44,595 nucleotides of DNA, taken from positions 1 through 44,595 of the forward strand of contig JBDRHL010000091.1 in the NCBI GenBank assembly GCA_043816955.1, in the 5' to 3' direction. Position numbers and translations under genes: made by a program. Source of the stretch: JBDRHL01 sp043816955 (GTDB lineage Bacteria > Planctomycetota > Phycisphaerae > Sedimentisphaerales > CAYZTY01). How positions within the stretch are numbered: the stretch's first letter is position 1; each line of letters begins with the position of its first letter. The notes beneath the pieces were generated by a model, which was given only the letters and a program-made list of their open reading frames with translations, was not told the origin of the DNA and searched no databases. This document shows, piece after piece, positions 25,897 to 33,002 of the stretch.

Positions 25897-26583
25897 ATGA
25901 AAATAAGGCTTAGTAAATACGGAATGCCGCAGGTAGTTATTCTACCTGCAGTCATTGTAGTGTTGATGATTCTTTGCCTGGCAGCAGGACAGCAGATGTG
26001 GCCGGTTACCACCGTGATTATATGCGAGGTTATTCTGCTGGTTTTTCTGCTGTGGGTATTGGCATTTTTCCGTGACCCATCAAGGGAAATACCGGATGAG
26101 CCGGGTGCTTTTCTTAGCCCTGCCGACGGTACGGTGACTGATATTGAGATTATCCGGGAAGAAAGTTTTATTGGCAGCAGGTCTCTTAGGATTGGGATAT
26201 TTTTAAGTATTTTTGATGTTCATATTAACCGAATACCATGTGCAGTCCGTATTGAGAAGATAGCCTATAAGGCAGGCAGCTACAGAAACGCGATGAACCC
26301 CGCAGCAGGCCGGACAAATGAGTCAAATGACATTGGTATGGTCCGATTAAATGAGCCTCAGGACAGGATTCTGCTCAGGCAGATCAGCGGAGCTATTGCC
26401 AGGCGGATTGTCTGCGAGTTACAGACCGGCCAGAATCTGCCTGGCGGCGAGAAGTTCGGGATGTTAAAATTCGGGTCGAGAACTGAACTTTATGTGCCGA
26501 TACGCGAACAAAATATTACATGCCTTGTAAAAGTTGGAGATAAGGTTAAAGGCGGCCTGACTGTACTTGCGAGGTATAAATGA
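25897..26583 (+). CDS. psd: Phosphatidylserine decarboxylase, short pyruvoyl type
   Basis: 228 aa. It makes phosphatidylethanolamine from phosphatidylserine. Two membrane helices (about 12-28 and 33-52) precede the catalytic domain: FFRDPSREIPDEPG, LSPADGTVTDI, SIFDVHINRIP and NPAAGRTNESND. The self-cleavage serine is in KFGSRTELYVP; FGS-R replaces the LGST of the long E. coli type, as in the short Gram-positive and archaeal forms. Self-processing should give a pyruvoyl alpha chain. Its stop overlaps the pssA start (ATGA), so decarboxylase and synthase are coupled. Confidence 0.94.
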   Translation: MKIRLSKYGMPQVVILPAVIVVLMILCLAAGQQMWPVTTVIICEVILLVFLLWVLAFFRDPSREIPDEPGAFLSPADGTVTDIEIIREESFIGSRSLRIGIFLSIFDVHINRIPCAVRIEKIAYKAGSYRNAMNPAAGRTNESNDIGMVRLNEPQDRILLRQISGAIARRIVCELQTGQNLPGGEKFGMLKFGSRTELYVPIREQNITCLVKVGDKVKGGLTVLARYK

Positions 26584-27575
26584 CAGCAAAATCCAGATCA
26601 GAGACCGGTAGAAATCGCATTCTTCGGCGGGTGCGAAGGCAAAGGCTGAAGTACATTACCGTTCTGCCCTCTCTGATCACACTTCTAAACGGTATCTGCG
26701 GCTTGGGGGCGATTTGCTTTGCCAGCAAAGGTGCCGAAATGGGCAACATCGGCCACTATCTCAATAAGCCGCAGTTAACGTGCTTTGCAATGGCAGGTTA
26801 TATGATCGGCCTGGCGATGCTTTTCGATGTTCTTGATGGGCGCGTAGCGCGAATGAGCCAGAGCACATCAAGTTTCGGAGGCCAGCTTGATAGTCTGTGC
26901 GATATGATAAGCTTCGGTGTTGCGCCTGCTTTTCTGATGCTGAAATTACTTGAACTTGAAATCATGCCGATTCGGGATGCAAATCCGGCCTTCGGGATCT
27001 TTCTGAACCGTTTTGTCTGGCTGGCGGCAGCGGCATATATGAGCTGCGGGGCCATACGTCTGGCGCGTTATAATGTTGAAAACAAAGAGGATGAAACAGC
27101 CCACATGAGTTTCTGGGGTCTTCCGATACCTGCCGCTGCAGGTGTCGTCGGCAGTCTGGTGGTTTTCTATCAGGACATGCTTCCGGCTCTTGCAGAGAAG
27201 AATACCTGGCCTTACCATTTAGGCGAAAACATAATTATCTGCTCCCTGCCGTTCATAATGGTAGGTATCGCAGCGCTGATGGTAAGCAGAATTCGGTATC
27301 CTCACCTGCTTAACCAGTATCTCCGGGGCAGAAAACCTTTCGGTCACTTGATCAGAATCGGGTTATTTCTTGTTTTGATCATTCTTAACTTTGAAGCAGC
27401 AATGGTGCTTATCTCGTGTGGCTTTGCGTTGAGTGGTTTTCTGAGATGGTTTTATTACCGGGTGCTTTCCCGCAAACGATTGCACGAATCGGCCGGAGAA
27501 GCTCCTGTACTGACGATAACAAATCCTCTGGATGAACCCACAAACGATTCTGAAACCGGGTTAGCTGATAAATGA
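26580..27575 (+). CDS. pssA: CDP-diacylglycerol-serine O-phosphatidyltransferase
   Basis: 331 aa integral membrane protein. It makes phosphatidylserine from CDP-diacylglycerol and serine, supplying Psd. The CDP-alcohol phosphotransferase motif is split as FDVLDGRVARM and FGGQLDSLCDMISFG (D-G-x2-A-R-x8-G-x3-D-x3-D pattern). About eight hydrophobic helices follow. The N-terminus (about 25 residues) is basic and the C-terminal 40 residues are hydrophilic. The family is the Gram-positive-like type II PSS. It overlaps psd by four bases. Confidence 0.93.
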   Translation: MTAKSRSETGRNRILRRVRRQRLKYITVLPSLITLLNGICGLGAICFASKGAEMGNIGHYLNKPQLTCFAMAGYMIGLAMLFDVLDGRVARMSQSTSSFGGQLDSLCDMISFGVAPAFLMLKLLELEIMPIRDANPAFGIFLNRFVWLAAAAYMSCGAIRLARYNVENKEDETAHMSFWGLPIPAAAGVVGSLVVFYQDMLPALAEKNTWPYHLGENIIICSLPFIMVGIAALMVSRIRYPHLLNQYLRGRKPFGHLIRIGLFLVLIILNFEAAMVLISCGFALSGFLRWFYYRVLSRKRLHESAGEAPVLTITNPLDEPTNDSETGLADK

Positions 27576-27595
27576 ATAAGGGGCGCTTACTGCGA

Positions 27596-28945
27596 TTACA
27601 CAGCCTCCTCGGCGCTGTAGTCGTAGGGTGTTCTGCCTGCCTTGATACGTAGCTCGTACTGCATTTGTCTGAGTGTATCCGTGATCATTTTGGCAAATTC
27701 TTTGTCACTCAGCCGGTCAATTTCCTCAGGCGAAATAGGCTGGCCATAGCAAACATATACTTTGGCCGGAGAAGGGAATTTTCTGTTTCTGGGCCAACAT
27801 TCATATGCGCCGTCAATAACAACCGGTACGACCGGGGCTTTCGAACGACGGCTCAGCAGGCTGAATCCCGGCTTTATATTGGATATTCTCCCGTCTCTTG
27901 ACCGCGTCGCTTCAGGAAAAAGAACTACGCCGCACCCGTTCTTAAGGCGCGCGATAATGGTTTTCATCGCTGTGATGTCGGCCTTATAACGTTTTATGTG
28001 GATCATGTCGACTTTGGCGGTTAGAAAAGTATACAGGCGATTTTTAGTGAGTGTAGCGCGTGCAACATAGGTAAGAACCCTGTTTATTGGCGCGCCGCAA
28101 AATATCGGATCGAGATAGCTTTGATGATTGCACAGGAGAAGCACAGAACCTTTTTGAGGAACATTACTAAGGCCGAAAACTCGCATTCGAAGCAGCACAA
28201 TGCACAGTATTTTTAAGCTTCGCTGGACAAATCTATAGATAATCCTATCTACCCATTTTCCCCGTGTTTTTTTCTTCAGCAGGTGTAAAAGTTTTTCAAC
28301 AACCTGTTCAACGTTCAATTTTGTAGTATCAACCACAACAGCATCGGGGGCTGGTATAAGAGGGCCGGCGCTCCTGTTCCGGTCCGAAATGTCCCGCTCC
28401 TCAATTGCCTTTCGGATTTCTTCAATGTCGCAGGCACTTGCCTTTACAGCCAGTTCAGCGTGCCTCCTGCTCGCCCTTTCCTCAATATCGGCAGTAAGGA
28501 AGAACTTAACAGCAGCATCGGGAAAGGCTACTGTCCCCTGGTCACGCCCCTCGGTTACGATCCTGCCGGCGGTCTGGGCCAGTTCTCTTTGCATTCGAAC
28601 CAGTCTTTTACGCACCTGCGGAGCAGATGCAATGTATCGCACATTGGCGGTAACCTCGGGCAGGCGTATCCTTTCGGTTACATCAATACCGTCGATGGTT
28701 ACTTTCATTACCCGCTGTTGAAAGGAAAACACAAAATCTCTGTCAGCCAGAACCTTCAGCAACTGCGCTTCATCAGCCAGCTCGATACCTGCCTGCATCG
28801 CTGCGACGGTAACAGCCCGATACATGGCGCCCGTGTCGAGAAATGCGAACCCGAGCCTGTCAGCCAGTATATTGGCGACAGTACTTTTGCCGCTGCCTGC
28901 GGGTCCGTCAATTGTAATGACCAGGCTTTTTTTCATATGTGCCAT
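27596..28945 (-). CDS. Fused cytidylate kinase and 1-acylglycerol-3-phosphate acyltransferase
   Basis: 449 aa, or 446 from the ATG at 28936. Residues about 5-220 are a CMP kinase: TIDGPAGSGKSTVANILADR (P-loop), FLDTGAMYRAVT and TEGRDQGTVAFPDA. Residues about 235-449 are a PlsC acyltransferase: LCNHQSYLDP (HX4D), VVLFPEATRSRDGR (FPEGTR-like) and a stretch near PVVPVVIDGAYE. CMP kinase recycles CMP, which PssA-type reactions release, and PlsC makes phosphatidate, so the fusion links two steps of phospholipid supply. In many bacteria cmk and plsC are separate or adjacent. It starts two bases after the SpoIIE-type gene. Confidence 0.93.
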   Translation of the reverse strand: MAHMKKSLVITIDGPAGSGKSTVANILADRLGFAFLDTGAMYRAVTVAAMQAGIELADEAQLLKVLADRDFVFSFQQRVMKVTIDGIDVTERIRLPEVTANVRYIASAPQVRKRLVRMQRELAQTAGRIVTEGRDQGTVAFPDAAVKFFLTADIEERASRRHAELAVKASACDIEEIRKAIEERDISDRNRSAGPLIPAPDAVVVDTTKLNVEQVVEKLLHLLKKKTRGKWVDRIIYRFVQRSLKILCIVLLRMRVFGLSNVPQKGSVLLLCNHQSYLDPIFCGAPINRVLTYVARATLTKNRLYTFLTAKVDMIHIKRYKADITAMKTIIARLKNGCGVVLFPEATRSRDGRISNIKPGFSLLSRRSKAPVVPVVIDGAYECWPRNRKFPSPAKVYVCYGQPISPEEIDRLSDKEFAKMITDTLRQMQYELRIKAGRTPYDYSAEEAV

Positions 28946-28947
28946 TG

Positions 28948-30231
28948 TTATGCAAAGAACGGCTCGGAAGTCCTGTCGACTTTTACGACGATAACACTGG
29001 TATCATCATTCTGGGGACAAAGACCGATGAACCTGCGTCGGTACTGTATCAGGCTGTCTATCGTTCGCCTTGCAGGGCCGTCGGTGAAATTCTTCGCCAC
29101 AGCAAGCATTCTGGCTCTTCCCCATAGCTTCTGCTGGAAGTTTGTCGCATCAATCAACCCGTCGGTGTAGAATAGCAGGGTATCTTTATCCTTGAGACGA
29201 ACGGTTTCAATCTGATACCGGGCATTTTCCATCAATCCAAGTACCAGACCGCCTTTGTCAAAATCATAACATCTTCGGTTGCGTATAAGCACCGCCGGCT
29301 CATGGCCGCAGTTACAGTAGGTTATCTTCATCGCCGCTGTGTCTACCCATCCGATAAACATGGTTATGAACTCACCGCCCTGGCACTGTCTGCACGCCGT
29401 TGCATTGAGCATCTTGATAAGCTCAGCCATGCTGTACTGCTGGGGGGCTTGTTCAATATAAGCCCGAAATGTGCCTTTAAGCATGCTCATCATAAGCGCT
29501 GCCGGGACCCCCTTGCCTATTACGTCGGCGATTATAAGCGCAATCTGGTCGCCGCCGATTTTTACGAAGTCATAAAGGTCCCCTCCGATATCAAAACAAG
29601 GCCGATAAACTGCTGCGATATCCAGTCCCGGCATAAGTGGGGAATTCTGCGGAATCATACGCCGCTGAATTATGCCGGCAAGACGCATTTGCTCAGCCAT
29701 TCGAGCCCCTTCAACAGCCTTGGAATAAAGCCTGGCGTTAGTGATAGCCACGGCACATTGTGATGCCACAAGCCGGGCTAGTGCAATATCATTCTTGTTG
29801 AAGTGCTTTGGACGGGGGCTGTAAAGGCGCAAAACTCCAATGGGGTTGTTCTTGAATTTCATTGCCACGGTCAACTGGCTCACCAGGCCTTCCTGAATAG
29901 CGGCATCTTTATATTTTACCCGGTGATCAGTTCGCATATCATCAATGACGACGGCATTACCGGCAAAAGCCATTTTTATTACCATATCGTTCTTGGAAAC
30001 AGCACCTTTGTTCCGATAGATTTCACTGAGACCGAAGGTGCTGCGCATCCTCAGTTCGCCCGCCTCGACATCGAGAAGACGAATAGAGCAGGCCTTGACA
30101 TTGGTAATTTCCACAGCAGTCTCGGCGAGTCTATCTAGCACCTCCTGAAGTGATAGGTTGCCTGCAACCAATGTGCTGATCTCGAAGATACGCTCCTGCT
30201 GAATTTTCTTCTTACCTATTATTTTACCCAT
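28948..30231 (-). CDS. GAF-domain PP2C/SpoIIE-type serine phosphatase
   Basis: 427 aa. A GAF sensor (about 20-165; ETAVEITNVKACSIRLLD, then TVAMKFKNNPIGVLRLY) is followed by a SpoIIE-like PP2C domain (about 195-420). Metal-binding motifs are FDIGGDLYDFVKI, IADVIGKGVPAALMMS, YCNCGHEPA and LLFYTDGLIDATN. Such enzymes usually dephosphorylate anti-anti-sigma proteins in partner-switching pathways; no such partner is in the window. No membrane segment is seen. No Shine-Dalgarno site precedes the ATG. Possible -10 boxes are TGTAAT (30238-30243) and TATAAT (30274-30279). Confidence 0.92.
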   Translation of the reverse strand: MGKIIGKKKIQQERIFEISTLVAGNLSLQEVLDRLAETAVEITNVKACSIRLLDVEAGELRMRSTFGLSEIYRNKGAVSKNDMVIKMAFAGNAVVIDDMRTDHRVKYKDAAIQEGLVSQLTVAMKFKNNPIGVLRLYSPRPKHFNKNDIALARLVASQCAVAITNARLYSKAVEGARMAEQMRLAGIIQRRMIPQNSPLMPGLDIAAVYRPCFDIGGDLYDFVKIGGDQIALIIADVIGKGVPAALMMSMLKGTFRAYIEQAPQQYSMAELIKMLNATACRQCQGGEFITMFIGWVDTAAMKITYCNCGHEPAVLIRNRRCYDFDKGGLVLGLMENARYQIETVRLKDKDTLLFYTDGLIDATNFQQKLWGRARMLAVAKNFTDGPARRTIDSLIQYRRRFIGLCPQNDDTSVIVVKVDRTSEPFFA

Positions 30232-30381
30232 CGTTCGATTACAAAAAAAATGCCAAAACTGTAATTCGCGTCATTATACAATATTGTTCGGTACTTTTAT
30301 AGCAGAATTTGCAGATATGACTTTGGTTGAACGATTACTTGCAGAAAAATGGGGTATGATGTAGTATTTCTGTGAGGTCTT

Positions 30382-30654
30382 ATGATTATCGCAAAAAGAA
30401 TCTTGTTTTCAGGAAGGGTTCAGGGTGTCGGGTTTCGCTTCACAGCCTGTCGAATAGCCAGACGCCGTAATCTAAGTGGATTTGTGCGAAATCTGCATGA
30501 CGGCAGAGTGGAAATGCTGGCCCAGGGGGCCCCTACAGACATCGAGAATTGTTTGCGGGAAATAACTGAAGCCTTTGGAGGCTACATCAAGCAGACCGAC
30601 ATACAAGCTGAACCGGAAGATCCCGAATACAGCAGTTTTGAAATCACATTCTAA
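30382..30654 (+). CDS. acyP: Acylphosphatase
   Basis: 90 aa, the full family length. It hydrolyses acyl phosphates. The catalytic arginine is in FSGRVQGVGFRFTACR (R19) and the asparagine in SGFVRNLHDGRVE (N37). TGAGGT lies before the ATG. It is a single gene, divergent from the phosphatase gene and convergent with the PEP-CTERM gene. Confidence 0.95.
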   Translation: MIIAKRILFSGRVQGVGFRFTACRIARRRNLSGFVRNLHDGRVEMLAQGAPTDIENCLREITEAFGGYIKQTDIQAEPEDPEYSSFEITF

Positions 30655-30776
30655 AAACTATAGACCGCTGCCGCCTGCCGGATCCTTCTCTTAAAACTTC
30701 TTCCTGACTTCTGCACAGAGTTTGCATTTGTTCTCTGTCTTACGTTTCGAACCGAATCATGTTGTGCATAACGTCT

Positions 30777-31427
30777 TCAAACTCTTGCGGCCCTGCACCT
30801 GCAGAATATGAGCCCGCCCACTCCCAGCAGTACAGTTGTTGCCGGTTCAGGTATGCAGAGAGTATCTATTACGAGTTCATCAATATATATGCTGCAGTCT
30901 CGCGGGAGAATATATATTGTTTCCGCAGCAGGGTTAGGCTCGAGCGTTACCAGATAGGCCCCATGCCAGTAGTAGTCGTCGATCTGGTATTTTGTTATAA
31001 TATCAAAAGAGATCATATCTGGAACACTGAAAATCTGTGCATCTGCTGCACCACCCGCACTGTAAGTCAACTGTATCCAAACGTATTTCAGAGGGTTCGA
31101 AACAGAGCTGTTCGGGATATCCACCTCGATCCAGTCACAAACATACCAAACACCCTGGTGCCCTTCGTCCATATTAATCCACGGAATGAAAGGAGCATCG
31201 TATACAATGGTTGCTTGCGCCACACCAAAAGGATTATTATCTATGTCCGGTATCGCCGGATTGGTGTCCGTACTGAACTCCCACGCTTGAAACGTTGTCA
31301 GGCCCTCGCCGGGTGGATCGGTCCGCCAGGAAGGCGGTGTTAAATCATCCGCATAGAGCCGAATGCTGTACACTGCTGCAATTGTCAGTGACACCGCAAC
31401 CAAAATAAAAATGGTTTTGGACTTCAT
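30777..31427 (-). CDS. PEP-CTERM sorting-signal protein
   Basis: 217 aa from the ATG at 31427, which has GGGAG eight bases upstream; an earlier ATG at 31442 lacks a site. A signal peptide (MKSKTIFILVAVSLTIAAV) is followed by an acidic, tryptophan- and tyrosine-rich beta-type domain. The C-terminus IPEPATTVLLGVGGLIFC plus basic residues is a PEP-CTERM tripartite signal, recognised by exosortase; the basic tail is RCRAARV. The protein is therefore a secreted or surface protein, often linked to exopolysaccharide. No exosortase is in the window. Upstream lie a tandem repeat array and a sigma-54-controlled receiver gene on the same strand. PEP-CTERM genes are known to be under sigma-54 control in some bacteria (PrsK/PrsR). 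Confidence 0.85.
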   Translation of the reverse strand: MKSKTIFILVAVSLTIAAVYSIRLYADDLTPPSWRTDPPGEGLTTFQAWEFSTDTNPAIPDIDNNPFGVAQATIVYDAPFIPWINMDEGHQGVWYVCDWIEVDIPNSSVSNPLKYVWIQLTYSAGGAADAQIFSVPDMISFDIITKYQIDDYYWHGAYLVTLEPNPAAETIYILPRDCSIYIDELVIDTLCIPEPATTVLLGVGGLIFCRCRAARV

Positions 31428-31597
31428 CGTTGCCACTCCCATGATTAAAAAGGATTAAATGAAAAATTCAATGTGTCTGAACAGCTTCTTCAGCAATCCC
31501 TAAGATTATTCGCTAATCTATGAAGACCGCCTTTCTGCCGAGTTCCGCCAACATCGGCAACGTTTTACTGGTCAGCCGTGTTTACAAATAATAACGT

Positions 31598-31679
31598 GCG
31601 CTTAATAGCGCTCTCTGATCACTAGTCGCTGGGGCGATAAATGGGACTGGCCCAAGACCGACCAGTGATCTTAGCCAGC
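31598..31679 (-). repeat. Diverged repeat unit U0
   Basis: CCAGC (31675-31679) and GCTGG (31628-31632) close a 52-nt core. Sixteen to eighteen bases further on is a perfect hairpin GCGCT-TAAT-AGCGC (31598-31611). The internal core sequence is only faintly like the other units, but the architecture is the same. Confidence 0.4.
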
Positions 31680-31720
31680 CCCTGTTCATCTTCCCAAAGA
31701 TTCTGTCCGATTATATGAAT

Positions 31721-31821
31721 CACGATAAGTCAGTATCGTGCTTGCTTCCCGCTGGGTCCGTTAATCGCTCATCACCGGTCGATCTTCAAACCCAGCATGG
31801 TTGGAGGAGGAGTAGAGAAAG
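31721..31821 (-). repeat. Repeat unit U1
   Basis: Core 31751-31796 with GCTGGG and CCCAGC ends. Hairpin CACGATA (31721-31727)/TATCGTG (31734-31740). Purine run on the plus strand at 31801-31821 (GGAGGAGGAG). A partial copy of the inner core (CTCATCACTGGTC, 31834-31846) follows. Confidence 0.65.
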
Positions 31822-31880
31822 TTTTCTTAACAACTCATCACTGGTCAGGTCTGTATCTTTACTTTTCACTATATTTTAAT

Positions 31881-31979
31881 CGCCGGGCGTCTTTACCGGC
31901 GTTTATCCTCGTGCTGGGAATGGCAATCGCATCTCACTGGTCGATCATCACACCCAGCTCGTTAGAGGGGGGAGAGAGT
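31881..31979 (-). repeat. Repeat unit U2
   Basis: Core 31913-31958 with GCTGGG and CCCAGC ends. Hairpin CGCCGG (31881-31886)/CCGGCG (31896-31901). Plus-strand purine run at 31965-31979. It is the most diverged of the three clear cores. Confidence 0.65.
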
Positions 31980-32042
31980 ATTCGTTGTCTTTTTGCCGTA
32001 GACAACATCAATATGAACTTGTAAGCTCTTTATTCTGATCGA

Positions 32043-32142
32043 GAGGCCTTTGCCTCAACGTTCACATTCCTGCTGGGCTCGTCAATCGCGTCTCACCGGC
32101 CGATCTTCAAACCCAGCGTTTTTGGAGGAGGAGGAGAGAGAG
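32043..32142 (-). repeat. Repeat unit U3, overlapping the 3' end of the receiver gene
   Basis: Core 32072-32117 with GCTGGG and CCCAGC ends. Hairpin GAGGC (32043-32047)/GCCTC (32052-32056). Plus-strand purine run at 32124-32142. The stop codon of the receiver-like gene (32082-32084) lies inside the core, so the unit encodes the last residues of that protein. Confidence 0.65.
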
Positions 32143-32591
32143 TTAGTTAATTTTTTGCTTCTGCTGTTCCTGAGAACCTCAATGCGGCGATTCGTGCGCC
32201 GGCTGTGTATATTTTTTATACATGAGACATTATCAAGGTGTAAAATCTGACAGACTGTCTCACGAAAATGTTCCTCGTCCACATCCTCACTTAACACCGC
32301 CGAAACTCCCATACCGCGAGCTGCAATTTCCTGCTGGGAGTTGCCAGGCTCTATAAAGGCAATGGTTGGAATCTTCGGTTTGGCAGCCTTTAACGTCTTT
32401 AAAAATCTGCCGTCTGGCATATCCGGAAGGTCCCAAAAACTTATCGCAGAGCTGATTCGCTCCTTTTTGAAGCATTTAATCGCCTCAAAGCCGCGATCCA
32501 TTGATATCAATTGTATTGGAAGTTCTTTCAATTCGTTTTCTTTACCGTTAAGACCTATTGCTAGGACTACTGCCTTTGCAATAACAATCAT
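32082..32591 (-). CDS. Degenerate response-regulator receiver-domain protein
   Basis: 169 aa. Residues about 5-122 resemble a CheY-like receiver: phospho-acceptor region AISFWDLPDMPDGRFL, then IPTIAFIEPGNSQQEIAARG and GVSAVLSEDVDEEHFRETV. The usual Thr/Ser (IAFIEP) and conserved Lys (LSEDV) positions are not conserved, so it may be a pseudo-receiver. No output domain follows; the last 45 residues are basic and serine-rich, and the final 20 come from repeat unit U3. Leader of about 70 nt from a perfect sigma-54 promoter, with AGGA 11 nt before the ATG. The sigma-54 activator upstream lacks a receiver, so the two may form a split regulator. That is inference. Confidence 0.65.
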   Translation of the reverse strand: MIVIAKAVVLAIGLNGKENELKELPIQLISMDRGFEAIKCFKKERISSAISFWDLPDMPDGRFLKTLKAAKPKIPTIAFIEPGNSQQEIAARGMGVSAVLSEDVDEEHFRETVCQILHLDNVSCIKNIHSRRTNRRIEVLRNSRSKKLTNSLSSSSKNAGFEDRPVRRD

Positions 32592-32670
32592 ATTAGCTTT
32601 TCCTACAGTGTCTCTCTTACTGCTATGCGACCTGCTGACTCGTTAGTTTCTTATACTGCCATTTATTAAC

Positions 32671-32686
32671 TGCAACAGCCGTGCCA
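32671..32686 (-). promoter_or_regulatory. Sigma-54 (-24/-12) promoter
   Basis: Minus strand reads TGGCACGGCTGTTGCA, an exact match to the consensus TGGCACG-N4-TTGCW. Transcription should start near 32660 and run into the receiver-like gene, and possibly through the repeats into the PEP-CTERM gene. A gene for an AAA+ activator with the GAFTGA loop lies immediately upstream. Confidence 0.85.
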
Positions 32687-32698
32687 GAAAAATGTGAA

Positions 32699-32725
32699 GC
32701 ATGGATAATTTTATTAAATCCATGC
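32699..32725. repeat. Inverted repeat upstream of the sigma-54 promoter
   Basis: GCATGGAT (32699-32706) and ATCCATGC (32718-32725) with an 11-nt AT-rich spacer. It ends 13 nt upstream of the -24 box. It could be an activator binding site, although these usually lie further away (about -80 to -150), or an IHF-like bend. Confidence 0.4.
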
Positions 32726-33002
32726 ATGTAAAAGGCTTATGAAGGCAAGCTCGATGAAGCTTACTTATGCAGCATTTGTTCTCGAACGACCAATACAGTC
32801 GTTTGTTTTCGGAAGATATTGCGGCAAATAATTTACTTGACAGTTGTTGAGACAAAAGCGACCGTTTTGGATGGACCTGACCGGAATGGTTACAAAAAGA
32901 TCAACAGGTTTTTTGTCAGTGTGCTGATAAGATAAAGTTGAGGCTGGACTGTTTTTACTCAGGAGGGATTCTGCACAAGGGCAATTACCGGAAGATTTCT
33001 GG

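Larger units (their letters stand above)
31443..32081. other. 639-nt non-coding stretch holding the tandem structured repeats
   Basis: It lies between the receiver-like gene and the PEP-CTERM gene, both on the minus strand. Most of it (31598-32081) is the repeat array. Nearer the PEP-CTERM start are an inverted repeat TGCCGA/TCGGCA (31536-31541 and 31554-31559) and a small hairpin CTGAA/TTCAG about 45-60 nt before the gene. No good -24/-12 or sigma-70 promoter was found directly upstream of the PEP-CTERM gene. It may be read from upstream. Confidence 0.6.
31598..32142 (-). ncRNA. Tandem array of four structured units, candidate structured RNA
   Basis: Three clear units and one diverged unit repeat with periods of 159 and 162 nt (clear units) and 123 nt (diverged unit). 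Read on the minus strand, a clear unit is a pyrimidine tract, a core of exactly 46 nt closed by GCTGGG/CCCAGC, and then a hairpin 10-15 nt further on. By eye the cores share 35-39 of 46 bases pairwise. The hairpins share no sequence between units yet all pair: GAGGC/GCCTC, CGCCGG/CCGGCG, CACGATA/TATCGTG, GCGCT/AGCGC. Changing sequence with kept pairing is the mark of selection on RNA structure. The strand is inferred from the flanking minus-strand genes. Alternatives are a palindromic repeat family or decayed copies of the receiver gene's 3' end. Confidence 0.5.
32592..33002. other. 411-nt control region upstream of the receiver-like gene
   Basis: Between the sigma-54 activator gene and the receiver-like gene. 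It holds the sigma-54 promoter (32671-32686), an 8-bp inverted repeat just upstream of it and a further short dyad ACGAC/GTCGT near 32784-32800. These dyads are where an enhancer-binding protein could act. No credible gene is seen; one 70-codon minus ORF (32643-32855) runs across the promoter and looks spurious. Confidence 0.6.

Noticed and set aside
31797..32024. 75-codon plus-strand ORF in the repeat array
   Set aside because: It spans the repeat structure, with no ribosome site and no recognisable domain.
31598..32142. Integron attC-like array or CRISPR array
   Set aside because: The units have no RYYYAAC/GTTRRRY ends, no cassette ORFs, and the spacing (about 160 nt) and imperfect cores do not fit CRISPR repeats.
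32643..32855. 70-codon minus-strand ORF
   Set aside because: It runs across a perfect sigma-54 promoter and an inverted repeat and has no family features.
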